A DNA stretch of 64,000 bases, from contig NC_134025.1 in the NCBI RefSeq assembly GCF_964204645.1, positions 23,094,001 through 23,158,000 on the forward strand, read 5' to 3'. This document shows positions 1-12,180 of this stretch, piece by piece. The DNA comes from Tubulanus polymorphus (lineage: Eukaryota > Nemertea > Palaeonemertea > Tubulaniformes > Tubulanidae). The stretch's first letter is position 1. Each line of letters opens with the position of its first letter. The position numbers and the translations under genes were made by a program. The notes beneath the pieces were generated by a model, which was not told where the DNA came from, did not search any database, and saw only the letters and a program-made list of their open reading frames with translations.

Positions 1-237
1 TACGTTTGTGGTGTAGCGGTAGGCAGCACTGGCGCATTTGTTTCTGATTCTGATCTTGCCACATCTTTACCTCAAAAGCAAGCGTTAAAGAATATGGTTA
101 GGCTGTAAATAAATTAAATTTTTATCGAGGCAACAGTTGAGTTCTGCGGTCAAGTGTCCAATCAAGCATACCGGCCTGTAAGCTGTATACTTTTCCTTTC
201 GTTTCGAATCCCAATATTGCAAGTCAGAATTCCATGC

Positions 238-366
238 ATGCAATAACCTAGTTAGTTACCTAATCGTTGGTGGTAAGCTTTTTATAATCGGATGGGCTTA
301 TACCATATGTGGTTTGTGAAAATATCCGATCGTGAAACTAAACCACAGACAGGTTACTGACTAATT
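238..366. repeat. Interspersed repeat, inverted copy of 2011-2156
   Basis: About 130 bp upstream of LCLAT1 copy 1 is the reverse complement of 2011-2156, which lies inside the TIR element of intron 4. A third, more diverged copy in the same orientation as this one lies at about 22370-22415, upstream of the kelch gene. This is likely a fragment of a mobile element. Confidence 0.7.
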
Positions 367-513
367 TAGCAATAACCGAACATCCGTAACTTGGCCGTAA
401 CCGTGGTTGCGCTATGTTTTCGGAATCACCCTACCCGTAGCCACGGCTGATCATATATCCGCTGTGAATGAAAGTTGAAATTTTTCGTTAGGCCTTCGCG
501 ATAACTATTAACC

Positions 514-3500
514 ATGTCCCCAATCATAAGAGGATTATTGTTTTCGATAATCATATGTTCTGCCGCAGTTTTGGGACCATTCCCTCTGCTTTGTCCACTA
601 ATGCCGCTCATGATTATCAATCCACCAATTTATAGACGACTCACTGACATCGTGATATCGACGTGGTTTACGTTGGTCGTTGTAAGTGTATATAGATTCA
701 TAAAGTATAGAAAAAGTCCCACAATATTGAAGTCTATAAGCTTATGTAACTTTGTTATGACAATTTTGTAACAACAATTTTAGTGCCCCTCGATCCTTTA
801 AAGGACCGGGCTGGGTGAAAAGTCAAATAGTGGCAGTCTATCTAAACAAAAATCTGATGATGATGATACGAATAGCAAAATTATAAAATGCAATGAAATT
901 CATGTTTATATGCACTCCTTTGGCCTTGCGCCCAATAAATTGCAAAGCCGCTTGGCAAGTGCCATTCATTGCGTGACAGCGCCAAATATGTTTAGTTTTT
1001 TCTAATCTCGAATTCAGATGCTGATGGATAAGTTAGGTAATATAAAAGTTGTTATAACTGGTGATGCTATTGATTGTAACGAAGGGAGTCTGATTATAAT
1101 GAATCACAGAACGCGTCTGGATTGGATGCATTTTTTCACCTGTATACAGAGATTTGGATCGCCCCGGACGCTAAAAGTCATGCTGAAAAAGCTTCTTAAA
1201 TACATCCCCATTGCAGGTACGCTTGAATGAAAAAAAATGCGGTTTTTAGCCCGCTTGACTGAAGGCCAAGTTCAGGCTTACGCTGACCCCTGGGTCTAAG
1301 TGGTGGTCTGGCGACTGTTCAAGTGTATCGTTCACTTGTCTATGGAAAACACCATCATAATATGATATGGCATAAGAATCCTTTCGGCTTCTAAGTCCGT
1401 GATTTTTCTTTATTTTCAAGGATGGGGCATGCAGGTCGGACAGTTCATTTTTGTACATAGGAAATGGGACATCGATAGGATGGTATTTGACAAGATTCTA
1501 TCGTACTTTAGCGACATCAATTACAAACCTCAGGTATTATGAATGATTATCAGTAAAAAAGGGTATTAGGCCTACATAGAAGCAACAAATTATTACGTTA
1601 CAAACATCAAGCTACGCAAAATTTCTCATCTATCTTCCTCGCATGGCTTTCATGCTAATTGAATTTTCTGCAATCGTCTTGAAAAAAAAGTTTAATTTTT
1701 CAAATATTTTTTAGATTTTGTTATTCCCCGAGGGTACGGACTTTTGCGAAAAATCCAGGGCAAGTAGTTATCGTTTTGCTGAAAAAAATGGACTGCCACC
1801 GTATGACTATGTGTTACACCCGCGAACAACTGGGTTCACTTTTATGATCGATAAGATGAGAACAGGTGAGTCAATTTTACAGACTAGTTTTAACCCTTTC
1901 ATGTTGACTAATTGATACCTAAGGGATGTTCCATAAAGTACGTGTGCATGGTCGAGGTAGGACCACATTGTACAATGCGTACGAAATGCGTATTGTAGGT
2001 AGGGTCAATTTAGTCAGTAACCTGTCTGTGGTTTAGTTTCACGATCGGATATTTTACAAACCATTTGGTATAAACCACATGGTATAAGCATGGAGTAATC
2101 CTCCCAGCCCATCCGATTATAAAAAGCTTACCACCAACGCTTAGGTAACCAACTAGGGTCAATTTAGATTTAGCGCATGAACTTAATGAATGAAAAATAA
2201 TCTAATTTAACGCAGTGTCTGGCCGTAACTCAGTACCGAGCCTGTTCACTCAAACATTCACTTGGTTTGTATTGATCATGTAGCCTGACAACAGTGAAAT
2301 AAATATAGCATTTATTTAAGCGTACCATTGACTTCTGTTTAATTGTTTTAATTTGGGTAACTTAGGTTTTACTTTACGCACGTATGTTGTCTTGTGTACA
2401 AGACGTGAAGACATAATGTCGGAATTTAAAAAGTGTGTATATATCCTACGGTACTAAAATGTGATTCATTTCAAGATAATAATAGAACCCATCGAGAACT
2501 ATTGATGTGTTGTTTACATACTAAAGACAGTGTGTGGATTAAGTAACGTAGATTTATTGATTATTGTGTACCAGTATTATTGTAGGACCAGTTAAACAAA
2601 TGCGTACCGGTACTTCATGCATTTGGAAGGTAGGACCTCATATTTTTGGCAATTTCCATGGATGCATACGTACTTCATAGACCATCCCTAAATACCCCAG
2701 TGTGTTGAATAAGAGGCATACTACTATAATGTGTCTACACCGCTCTGCAGTGTATTGTTAGTTAGAGGTTACATATATTTAATTGTGTTTCACAGGTGCT
2801 GCCATCTTTCATTAGAGATAACTAGGGGTCCAGGGACACCATGCCCACTTGGAAAGTGGTTTCAAAAGCTCAATCTAACAATTTGAATAAAGCCCCCTGG
2901 TGACCATACACAAAAACCGATGACCTTGAAACTCACCACATTCATAGAACATGTCAGTAGCTACAATTTCGCAATTAGTTGTGATAACAATTTATGCCTC
3001 GGTACCAATATAATATCGAAATACTAAGTTATTCTACTATTCAACGCCCCTGGTGACCATATGCAAAACCCAATGACCTTGAAACTCGCCACATTCATAG
3101 GACATGTCAGCAGCTACAATTTCGCAATTAGTTGTGATAACAATAGATGCCTAGGTACCAATATAAAAAGGAAATACGAAGTTATTCTACTATTCACCGT
3201 CCCCTGGTGACCATACTGAAAAATTAATGACCTTGAAACTCACCACAATCGTAAGCCTTGTCATGAGCTACAACTTTGTAATTTATTGTGGTAACAAAAT
3301 ATGCATAGGTACAAATATAATATGGAAATACTAAATTATTGTATTATTCAACGCCCCCTGGTGGCCATATACAAAAACCAATGACCTTGAAACTCACCAG
3401 AATCATAGACCATGTCATGAGCTACAACTTTGCAATTGATTGTGCTAACAAAATATGTTTAGGTTTCAATATTATGTGGAAAAACTTTTCCACCTACGAA

Positions 3501-4633
3501 TGAGTACTGATGACACCAAGATGGCCACCAATTGCGTGATCATAGGCTGATAAAAAATACCTCAAGTATTGAAGAAAACGTGGAAATAAATCTTTGAATC
3601 TTAATATCTAGAATTGTACTAATCTGTTAAAAAGAACTGAAATTACCCAACTGAATTAGAGATTGAAAAAATGCATTGCTTTGAAACGTTTGGAATATAT
3701 ATTTTAGCCGACTTAGCTAAATTTCCGACTTCTAGAATGCGCTTTTGGGACAGATTTTGTTAGGAAAATGAACTGAAAAAAATTGGGACCTTGGAATTTC
3801 AGCCGACTTTGTCGATTTTCCTTCTTAAAGCTGTCCGACTTACGTTAGTTCTACTGTACGTGCCAGGCAGTGGTGATAAAAAAGTGTCCTTTGAATTTCT
3901 GTCATATTCTGTAAATAAACAATTCTAAAAAAAAATCTCACTAAAATCTTGGCCAACAGTCCATACAACGTTTCATCAAGTGAAGGGTACCACACACTAC
4001 AGGCATCCGTTAATTGGTTAGTGGCCATAAAAAGGTGCACTGTGCAGAATGTAATGTGCCCTTCTAAATCCAGAATACAGTAAATAATGGATCCCTGGTC
4101 CTTGATCTGCCCATGCCATGGATCATGAAAAACCTTAAAAATCAGTTTCATTCTTTCTCTCCAAATGTTTTTAAGGTGGCATGCTCGATGCTGTGTACGA
4201 TGTCACTGTCGGTTACCCTTGCAACATACCTCACGGCGAACCAGACATAGTGGTAGGAAATTTTGCGAAGGAGGTCCACTTCCATATACGACGCCATGAC
4301 CCACACACGTTACCTACTGATCAAACTCAATTAGCGGAATGGTGTATGAACCGGTGGCAAGAAAAAGAGCAAATTCTGCAGCAGTTTTATCAGGATAAAC
4401 AATTCAATCATCCATCACCGCCGGTTATAGACACCGAACCAATCATGCAACAAATAGCCATTTTTTTAATTATCAATATGACGATGGCGCTGGTCATGAT
4501 TTATTATATATCGGTGGTACGGTGGTACTTTCTTCTATGTATTCTATGTCATGTGATCATCGAGCGGAAATTCAGTGGTTTCGATCTGCTTCAGGTTAAC
4601 ATTTACAACAGACTGTTCAAACGGCGAAACTAA
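514..4633 (+). CDS. LCLAT1: LCLAT1-like acyltransferase, tandem copy 1
   Basis: Five exons: 514-681, 1018-1216, 1421-1533, 1715-1865, 4176-4633. All have GT-AG junctions and join in frame into 362 aa (human LCLAT1 is of similar length). The family acylates lysocardiolipin and lysophosphatidylinositol at the ER or mitochondria-associated membrane. Visible: an N-terminal hydrophobic segment; the PlsC block I motif NHRTRLDW (HX4D catalytic pair); GWGMQ and FVHRKW; block III FPEGTD; the family signature YVLHPRTTGFTF; then LDAVYDVTVGYP and a C-terminal pair of membrane segments ending NRLFKRRN. The ATG at 514 aligns with the family start. Intron 4 (2.3 kb) is swollen by nested mobile elements. An AATAAA lies at 4722-4727. 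A second copy follows at 8.5 kb, so this is one of two paralogs. I infer it is functional, since no catalytic residue is lost. Confidence 0.93.
1920..2690. mobile_element. TIR element nested in intron 4 of LCLAT1 copy 1
   Basis: About 770 bp with imperfect terminal inverted repeats of 23 bp or more. The left end TAAGGGATGTTCC..AAGTACG matches the reverse complement of the right end CGTACTTCATAGACCATCCC. It interrupts an older CCCTTTCA-type element whose halves lie at about 1894-1919 and 2691-2821. It is absent from copy 2, so it inserted after the gene duplication. No coding capacity is seen, so it is non-autonomous. Confidence 0.7.
2822..3562 (-). mobile_element. CTCF-motif repeat element, copy A (truncated)
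   Basis: Starts with the conserved end CTAGGGGTCCAGGGACACC. Four internal units of about 150 bp follow, each starting near CCCCTGGTGACCATA (about 2892, 3045, 3199, 3352). It then runs into the shared CACCAAGATGGCC block and stops at about 3562. The hairpin end seen in copies B and C is missing. It inserted into the relic of a TTAA-type element within intron 4 of LCLAT1 copy 1. Confidence 0.8.
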
Positions 4634-5080
4634 AATCCGACAAAACACAAAAATTACTTAAATGGGTCATCTATTTATTATTTATGTAGGAAAGGCAGTG
4701 GGGGACTTACCTGTTAGAGTGAATAAAATTTTCTTTATTTCAAATAAGTAATGATACAGTGGGTAATGGGGCATTAAGGAGGAGTGAAAGATTCAGGAAT
4801 TTCGCATACTCTAACTTTTAAACGAATGACCCCTAAAAGCTTGTCTCAAACGAACAATTTCCATCGCAATCGATGACTGGATCAATATTCTTTTAAAGAT
4901 TTTACAGATTGTCACAAAGTGACATTTTTATCTCATACATGTATCCTTTTTCATTTCTACGATTATAAGCGTTTATAACAACATCATGATCATTGGTTGG
5001 ATTCTGTTGCTGGTTAAGCCTGTGTGAAAATTGTACAGATATTTTTTGATGGAACAGATGTTTTTTGTATAGATCTACAC

Positions 5081-5328
5081 CAGGGGTGGATCCAGCCGGT
5101 GATTTTGACTATATTCCTAAAAATTATTGCTCAATGAAATGCCAGCGGCGAAGCTCATTAAAGGGGGGTTTGGGGTTCCTCCCAAGAAAAGATTTGAAAA
5201 ATGACTCGTTTTCCTTGCATTTAAAGGCATTCTGGACCTGTTAGATAAGGTTTTTCTAGAAAATATGTCATTCACATTCTTCTGACTGTATTCTGGAATG
5301 CAGTGGAATATAGCTTGGATCCGCCCTG
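5081..5328. mobile_element. TIR element with TACAC target duplication
   Basis: 248 bp beginning CAGGGGTGGATCCA and ending TGGATCCGCCCTG, which are inverted repeats. It is flanked on both sides by TACAC (5076-5080, 5329-5333). The matching 3' UTR stretch of LCLAT1 copy 2 (about 11541-11565) has no insertion, so the boundaries are directly supported. The ends resemble hAT-type CAGGG termini, but a 5-bp duplication is not typical of hAT. Confidence 0.8.
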
Positions 5329-5689
5329 TACACATAAATTGTATTCTGCCATCCATAATTCATGGAATGGAGGAAACAACGCTTGACAACTGCCTTTCAC
5401 CCAATGGTATCTGACATTCAGAAATATTGGATGAAGTCTTTAGAAATTCAAATTACCGGTCTTTATGATTCGTTTTTCAATAAGTTTTCTTTCATTTGAA
5501 CTTGATCTGGGGTGGATTTTTAATAATAGTAACTTTTGAGGGGATTGAATAGTTGTTCATTGTCTTAGTAATGATTTTATGACGTCTGGTTCCTCTCACT
5601 GGTCTGAAATGCTTCTGCTGGTAGGCCTATGTATAAATGCTTTAATAATATATATATTCAAAGAAAATTTTTTTGAGTAGATGAGATTA

Positions 5690-6126
5690 GGTGCTGTGCA
5701 TAAAGTACATATATGCACGTAGGGGGAGGGGGTTTTAGAAATCTGTACAAAAGCGTAGGAGGGGAGGGGTGAGCTCAAAGCGTACATACTTTTCTAAGGG
5801 GTAGGGTTAATGTTTATAATACGTACTTTGTGCATGAAACACAATGTGATTTTTACAAATATCCCCTATATTTGTTGGGATTTACTGGGAACTCTCATTC
5901 TCGGTCTTTCGCTTAGTCAATACGTACATCGATGTTGGAGCTCTGGTGAATTTTGCCTTTTTTAAACCATGGATCCTGAAAAATTCACTTCTACAGGAAG
6001 GGGTTCAATCATACAAGCATGTACGCAAGGGGGGGAAGGGTTATAAAGAACGTACAGAGAGCATACATGGGGGAGAGGGGTAAAAATACTCGGAAGTCAA
6101 GCGTACGTACTTTATGCACGGCCCCT
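5690..6126. mobile_element. TIR element with TGCATAAAGTACGTA ends
   Basis: About 440 bp between GTGCTGTGCATAAAGTACAT and its inverted counterpart CGTACTTTATGCACGG. The interior is G-rich near the left end and repeats the AAAGTACG/GCATGTACG theme. The equivalent stretch of the downstream duplicate (about 13290-13300) lacks it, so it inserted after duplication. The ends resemble those of the 1920-2690 element, suggesting one superfamily. Confidence 0.7.
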
Positions 6127-7120
6127 TATGGGTTAGAATGCTTAACGCAAGTTATTGGTTCTATCATTTGAATACGGATCATAAGATTTTTTGAGTGTAT
6201 TCATTTTATTTAAGAATGATTACCATGGAGGTAATGATGAGTTAATTGATTTCATTGAGAATGATTACCTTGAAGATAATGAAGTATTACTGTATAGCAT
6301 TCTTCCAAGCAGTGTTAGCTTATTTCAGTGATAAATGTATTTACAATACGCGGTAAAAGTTAACCGTTTAGAAGTAATATATGTGCCTATCTCTGGCTAT
6401 GATTGGCTATATCGTATCTCATCTGATATTGAGGGTCTGCTGAATGGCTGCCTTATTCGTGACATGAAGAATCTAAGAAACATTCAGATCATGCCTAAGT
6501 GGATGTCTGTATTCTAGTATTTTGTACACATATTCTATTTTTGCTAAAATATTTCGACACTGCTCCTCGATGTGCCTAGTTAAACCATTCCAGACGTCAA
6601 GGTTATGAAAAGCTTCATAATCAATGATTAATATCAAAAATGCCTCAAATTTGTGACATTTAGAACTGCTGATGGACTTTTCATCGAATGCGTCATGATA
6701 TATTTACAATATATTTAAGAATGAAGAATTTGTGAAATACTTTACACTATTAATGTAACTGCTATTTATTCTCGAATTAATATATACGCTCAACATAGAG
6801 TATTGGTTATTATTCTCAATTAGTTTGTTAGTCTGTTTAACATCAAAGTGTACATACATTAATGGACCCACCCCCTCTGACATTCAACACATTAGGTGTA
6901 CTCTTTTATCAGTCACGTGACCTTTTGAAAAGTCCACAATCTTTCTGTTGAGGTGGTGTGATTCGGATTTTGTGTGGAGCCAACTGGAAGCTTCGGAGGT
7001 CATAAAGGAATACACCCATAGTCAACATTCCTCCAATTTCTTATCATCCAGGCTTTATTTTTTAAAAGGAAGTGGTAATGAACTACTAACCAATCCTGGA
7101 CTAAATTAGTTAGTAACAAA

Positions 7121-7497
7121 GTGGCTATTCGTACGGACCCGTACAAATAATTCTGGAGGCTATTCGTACTCTAGAGGCTATTCGTACGGGAAGGGATAGG
7201 GTTAGGGTAAGTTGAGGCTATATCTAGTTAAAACATTCGGTCGAAGTTCAGCGAGCTCGGTGGTCTAGTGGGATGACACTGCGCTAGTAATTCAATGGTC
7301 CAGGTTCGAGTCTTGCTCGATCCGCTCTATTTTCTCTAACTCTATTCTCAACACTTTCCTTGAATTTTTGAAGTCGTGCACCTCTGTGCGCATGCGCGGC
7401 GTAAATCATCCAATCAGTGACAGTTATTAGCGTACAGTTCCTAGTTCCATATGAATAGCCTTCAGAGTAATCTGTACGGGTCTGTCCGAATAGCCAC
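7121..7497. mobile_element. Foldback TIR element carrying a tRNA-like Pol III promoter
   Basis: About 377 bp with inverted termini of about 50 bp. The left end starts GTGGCTATTCGTACGGACCC; the right end is complementary with scattered mismatches and ends GGTCTGTCCGAATAGCCAC. In the middle lie a tRNA-like A box (TGGTCTAGTGG, 7261-7271) and B box (GGTTCGAGTCT, 7303-7313) at tRNA spacing. The target duplication is not clear. Confidence 0.75.
7250..7325 (+). ncRNA. tRNA-derived segment (not a tRNA gene)
   Basis: A-box and B-box sequences are well formed, with a 4-bp T stem around TTCGAGT. However, the 7-bp acceptor stem does not close and the 3' side runs into a pyrimidine-rich tail (ATTTTCTCTAACTC). 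This looks like the tRNA-related head of a SINE captured inside the foldback element at 7121-7497. Whether it is transcribed is unknown. Confidence 0.55.
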
Positions 7498-7776
7498 AGT
7501 GAATTAGTAAAAATGCCTAATATTAGAGTCCACTTTTATCGCATTAATGCTTCCAACGTGATTATCATTTACCCAGTCTGAATGGGTTGTTCCAGGCTGC
7601 AGTATATTTTATGTATGATATCCAAAGTTTCTTTGTAATTTCCGATGCTATTCGCCGATCAGATAGCATTGGGCTGTGGGGACATACATTTAGTTTATTC
7701 CTGTACCACGATATCATCGATAGCCTTGTCTTATCAACTTACAAAATTAATTCAAATCAGGACGTAGCGTATCTAA

Positions 7777-8187
7777 GGCGCTTTTACGAAATTGAATCTG
7801 ATTCGGTTTAGCTAAATCCGATTCGATGTCGGAAAACAAAAGGTTTAGTAAGTCGAATCATTTTTCGTAAATGAGTCGAATCAATTTATCAATTTAAAGG
7901 TCGCGATTCAAAAGAAAATGGGCGTCAATGGTGACCGAATTATTGATAGATGATGGTCTGCGATAGATGTCTTATTTAAGCCTGCGCGGTCGAAGAGGAC
8001 GCCATGTTGGATTTCACTGACTAAATCGCCACTAACTTGCTCGCCGAGCAAGTTAGTCGATTTAATAAATCAGTTTACTAAACCGCGTCCATAAACGAGT
8101 TGATTTACCAAATCCGATTCACTAAACCGCGTGCCGTAAATGTGAAACTTAAATCGCTTTACAAAGATTCAGTTTCGTAAAAGCGCC
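7777..8187. mobile_element. TIR element, GGCGCTTTTACGAAA ends
   Basis: 411 bp with termini GGCGCTTTTACGAAATTGAA and the complement of TTCAGTTTCGTAAAAGCGCC. TCTAA lies immediately outside the left end and one base outside the right end, a possible target duplication. The interior repeats variants of AAATCCGATTC and AGTCGAATCA in both orientations. It has no coding capacity. Confidence 0.75.
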
Positions 8188-8507
8188 GTCTAAACTTTAC
8201 TTCCGGGTTTTCTCTCGAGGTACGTTTGTGGTGTAGCATTAAGGCAGTGCTGACCCATTTGTTTCTGATTTGATTTTGCTAGGTTTCTACATCGAACGGT
8301 CTGCAGCCAAATTTTTCACGATCGAGATTATTATTTACCGGATATTCTTTTATCTTGGGGAACAAAACTTCACGAATTTTGATATATTACGGACGACGGA
8401 GGCGTTAAAATCCGCTACACCACAAACTAACCCTGTATCATATATCCACTGAATGAATGAATGGAAGTTGACTTTCGATAGGCCCAGTGATGTTTCACTC
8501 GATAACT

Positions 8508-11082
8508 ATGTCCCCAATCATAAAAGGATTATTGTTTTCGATAATCGCTTATTCTGCCTCACTTTTGGGACCGTTCTATATGCTATGTCCACTTATGCCG
8601 CTCATGATCCTCAATCCACCAGTTTATAGACGACTCACTGACATCATGATATCGATGTGGTCTACATTGGTCGTTGTAAGTATAGGCCTAGATTTAAAGA
8701 CTATAGAAAAATCCACAATATTTAAAGGTTTTAAATTTCGTTACAACAATTGTATTGCCCGATCCGCTAAAGACTGGCCGCTATAGACTAATGTTTGGCA
8801 TTTCGCCGATAAACTAATAATGATGAAATTCTTTTTTATACGCTAGATTATACCTTGCATCCAAAGAATCAATAAGCAAGCGCCGTTAGATGAGCTGCTA
8901 ATTATGTTTAGGCCTATTCATAGTTTTCTCTAATCTTGAATTCAGATGCTGATGGATAAGTTAGGTAACATAAAAGTTGTAATTACCGGTGATGCTGTTG
9001 ATTGTAGCGAAGCTAGTCTGATTATAATGAATCACAGGACGCGTCTGGATTGGTTATATTTTTTCACATGTATGCAGAGATTTGGATCGCCCCGGGCGCT
9101 AAAGGTCATGCTCAAAAAGCCTCTTAAATACGTCCCCGGTGCAGGTACGCTTGAATGAAGATCACATTACTTAATTTGAAGATATACCCACCATTAAATC
9201 TATGACTGATATTAATCTCAGTATTCAAAGTTGATGTGTCGACTCAAATGGTATGAGTCAGTTTCTAAACAAATTTGATTTCTAGAAGCAGGTGTAATTA
9301 CCAACATAAAACAAAAGTAAACAATGAAAACAGAAATACAGAATACCGCTAGGCCTACAGAAATAACCATACAATGTCAGATAAGAATCCTTTCGGGTTC
9401 ATGGTGTACATTAATTGAAGAAGTCCCACAATTCTAATTTCACGTAAAATAATTTATTAGAACAAAACCACAACGTTTCGGCTGTTGACTAACAGCCATC
9501 ATCAGGTGGAATTGTGGCCGTGGGACTTCTTCAATTAATATACAATATACGCGGATTAGATTGTTTCATTCGACTGCTATGGTGTACATTTTCTTTATTT
9601 TCAAGGATGGGCCATGCAGATCGGACAGTTCATTTTTGTACATAGGAAATGGGAGATTGATAGGATGGTATTTGACAAGATTCTATCGTACTTTATCGAC
9701 ATCGATTACAAACCTCAGGTAGACTATCACCAAAAAAAGGGTATTATATAGAAGCAACAAATAAGACATACATCGACCCTCGAAACATTTGTCATTTTAA
9801 ACCATTCTCCCTCACCTGTGCTTTCATGCTAGTCCTGAATGTTCCAAAAAGTTTTATGCGCTCACCTCAAAGGATCATTTTTCAAAAAATGTTTTAGATT
9901 TTGTTATTCCCCGAGGGCACAGACTTTTCCGAAAAAACCAGGGAAAGTAGTAATCGTTTTGCTGCGAAAAATGGACTGCTACCATATGACTACGTGTTAC
10001 ACCCGCGAACAACCGGGTTCTCGTTTATGATCGACAAGATGAGAACAGGTGAGTAAATTTTATAGACTAGTTTAAACCCTTTAAGCGCTGACTTAGTGCT
10101 GGACATAATTTGAAAATTTTAGGAAATTCCACCCCAGTGTGTTGAATAACGGGCGTACTGCTCTAATACATCCCACACAATGTGTATGTCAAAGTTGCTG
10201 CTCTCTCACCGAGATAAAAAACTAACTACATCAATACAGTGCAGTGCGGTGTACTAGCAAAGTCTGTCACTGATTTATACACCGCACTGCAGTGTAGACT
10301 CACTGAAAGGGTTAACATGAAGTCATTAAACAATGTTTGTCTGGATCTTCATAAGCCTATCTAGAATTAGCTCTTGTTGCTGTAAATTTTCTACTTACTG
10401 TTGGTTGTAAGACAGGGCAAAACCCGATTCATGCCCAGTAGCAAAGTTTGTGACTATTTTGTGTACTGGTTAGTACTATATCCTTTATATCTTCTGTATA
10501 TCCTCTACTGTAACCTCCTAATGCCAGAATACAGTTAATAATGGATCTCTTGTCCTTTATCCACCCCTCCCAATTACCATGAAAAACCTTAAAAATCAGT
10601 TTCATTCTTTCTCTTTATTTTAAGGTGACATGCTCGATGCTGTGTACGATGTCACTGTCGGTTACCCTCGCAACATACCTCACGGCGAACTAGACATAGT
10701 GACAGGAAAATTTGCGAAGGAGGTCCACTTCCATATACAACGCCATGACCCACACATGTTACCTACTGATCAAACTCAATTAGCAGAATGGTGTATGAAC
10801 CGGTGGCAAGAAAAAGAGCAAGTTCTGCAGCAGTTTTATCAGGATAAACAATTCAATCATCCATCACCGCCGGTTATAGACACCGAACCAATAATGCAAC
10901 AAACAGCCATTTTTTGGATTATCACTATGACGATGGCGCTAGTCACGATTTATTTGCTATCGGTTGCACGGTGGTACTGTCTTCTATGTATTCTATGTCA
11001 TGTGATCGCCGAGCAGAAATTCAGTGGTTTCGATCTGCTTCAGGTTAACATTTACAACAGACTTTTCAAACGGCGAAACTAA
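8508..11082 (+). CDS. LCLAT1: LCLAT1-like acyltransferase, tandem copy 2
   Basis: Five exons: 8508-8675, 8946-9144, 9606-9718, 9898-10048, 10625-11082. Each has the same length and phase as its counterpart in copy 1 (168, 199, 113, 151 and 458 nt), giving 362 aa. NHRTRLDW, FPEGTD and HPRTTGF are all kept. In the last exon I count about 18 differences in 150 residues, mostly in the C-terminal membrane segments. An in-frame ATG at 8487 would add 7 residues, but the ATG at 8508 matches copy 1. Intron 2 carries an inserted foldback element with a 12-bp target duplication (9401-9590). Intron 4 carries a TTAA-flanked element (10077-10311). The 3' UTR is still alignable to copy 1, with AATAAA at 11195-11200. 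The role is as for copy 1; specialisation between the paralogs cannot be judged here. Confidence 0.93.
9413..9578. mobile_element. Foldback insertion with 12-bp target duplication in LCLAT1 copy 2 intron 2
   Basis: ATGGTGTACATT occurs at 9401-9412 and again at 9579-9590. Between them lie inverted arms (9410-9433 and 9511-9539) around a core AACGTTTCGGCTGTT...AACAGCCATCATCAGG that itself forms a 7-bp hairpin. The corresponding intron of copy 1 (about 1380-1420) lacks the insertion. A 12-bp duplication is longer than usual for cut-and-paste elements and fits target-primed or Penelope-like insertion. That class call is inference. Confidence 0.75.
10077..10311 (-). mobile_element. TTAA-flanked TIR element in LCLAT1 copy 2 intron 4
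   Basis: Termini CCCTTTAAGCGCTGACT and AGACTCACTGAAAGGG, with TTAA on the right flank. It contains CACCGCACTGCAGTGTAGA palindromic blocks shared with 57028-57305 in opposite orientation. A broken copy at the same relative site in LCLAT1 copy 1 (1894-1919 and 2691-2821) shows that this insertion predates the gene duplication. Confidence 0.75.
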
Positions 11083-11120
11083 AATCTGACAAAACACAAA
11101 AATTACTTAAAGGGGTCATC

Positions 11121-11171
11121 TATTTATTATTTATGTAGGAAAGGCAGTATTATTTATGTAGGAAAGGCAGT
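11121..11171 (+). repeat. Short tandem duplication in 3' UTR of LCLAT1 copy 2
   Basis: The stretch ATTATTTATGTAGGAAAGG with CAGT appears twice in direct succession. Copy 1 has it once at about 4676-4699. It is a minor post-duplication change. Confidence 0.8.
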
Positions 11172-11204
11172 AGAGGGCTTACGTGGTAGGAGTGAATAAA
11201 ATTT

Positions 11205-12180
11205 TCCTTATTTCAGTAATGATATAGCGGGTAATGGGACATTAAGGAGGGGTGAAAGATTCAGGAATTAAGCATTTATAAGTTTTAAATGGATGACCCC
11301 CAAAAAGCTAGTCCCAAACGAACAATTTCCATTGCAATCGATGACTGGATCTCAATGTTCTTGTAAGGATTTACAGATTGTCACAACTGACATTTTTGTC
11401 TTATATATGTGTCCTCTTTCATTTCTATGATTATAAGCGTTTATAACAACATCATGATCATTGGCTGGTTTCTGTTGCAGGTTCAGCCTGCGTGAAAAGT
11501 ATTTTGTACAGATATTTTTTAATGGAACAGATTTTTTTGGAATAGATTTACATGTAAATTGTATTTTGCCGTCCATGATTTATGGAATGGAGGAAATAAC
11601 CCTTGTCCACTGCCTTTCACCTGTTGTGATGATCAGCAATTTGAAGAGAGGTCTAGACATTCAAATGTTTGGTCAATGATATGTTTTTCAGATGAAAATT
11701 TAATTGTTTTCTACAATTTGATCTAGATCTGTGGTTAATTTTTAATAGTAATGTTAGATGGTGGCAAGGTAGTTGTCAAGGGTTCATTGTCTTAACTAAT
11801 AATGATTTTATGATGTCTGGTTCCTCTCACTGGTCTGAAATGCTTCTACTGGTATGTATAAATGCTTTTCAATGTTTAGTGATAGATGGTGCATACTTAA
11901 CCATGTGATATATCAGTAAAACTATCTATATTGATTAACATCTTGAATGTTTTAGGATGCTGTCAATGAAATATTGATGTTGAATAATCACTCTCTGAAA
12001 GAAGGCTTAATACATCATTCATGATATTCATTGATATAGATATTTTTCAATGATTTTGCGCGGACCAAGATTAGCTTTTCTTTTTGTACTTAGAGAGAAT
12101 AATATGACTAAAGAAATGCACTGACCTTTATATTTTCCATGTGTGGGCTTTATATATATATGTTTAAGGGATAATTTTTT
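11205..12180. other. 3' flank of LCLAT1 copy 2, no gene seen
   Basis: Up to about 11880 the sequence is alignable to the downstream flank of copy 1 (about 4740-5650), so it belongs to the duplicated unit. No supported open frame or further element is seen. Confidence 0.6.

Noticed and set aside
7250-7325. Possible functional tRNA gene
   Set aside because: A and B boxes are good, but the acceptor stem does not pair and the 3' side is pyrimidine-rich; treated as a SINE-like segment.
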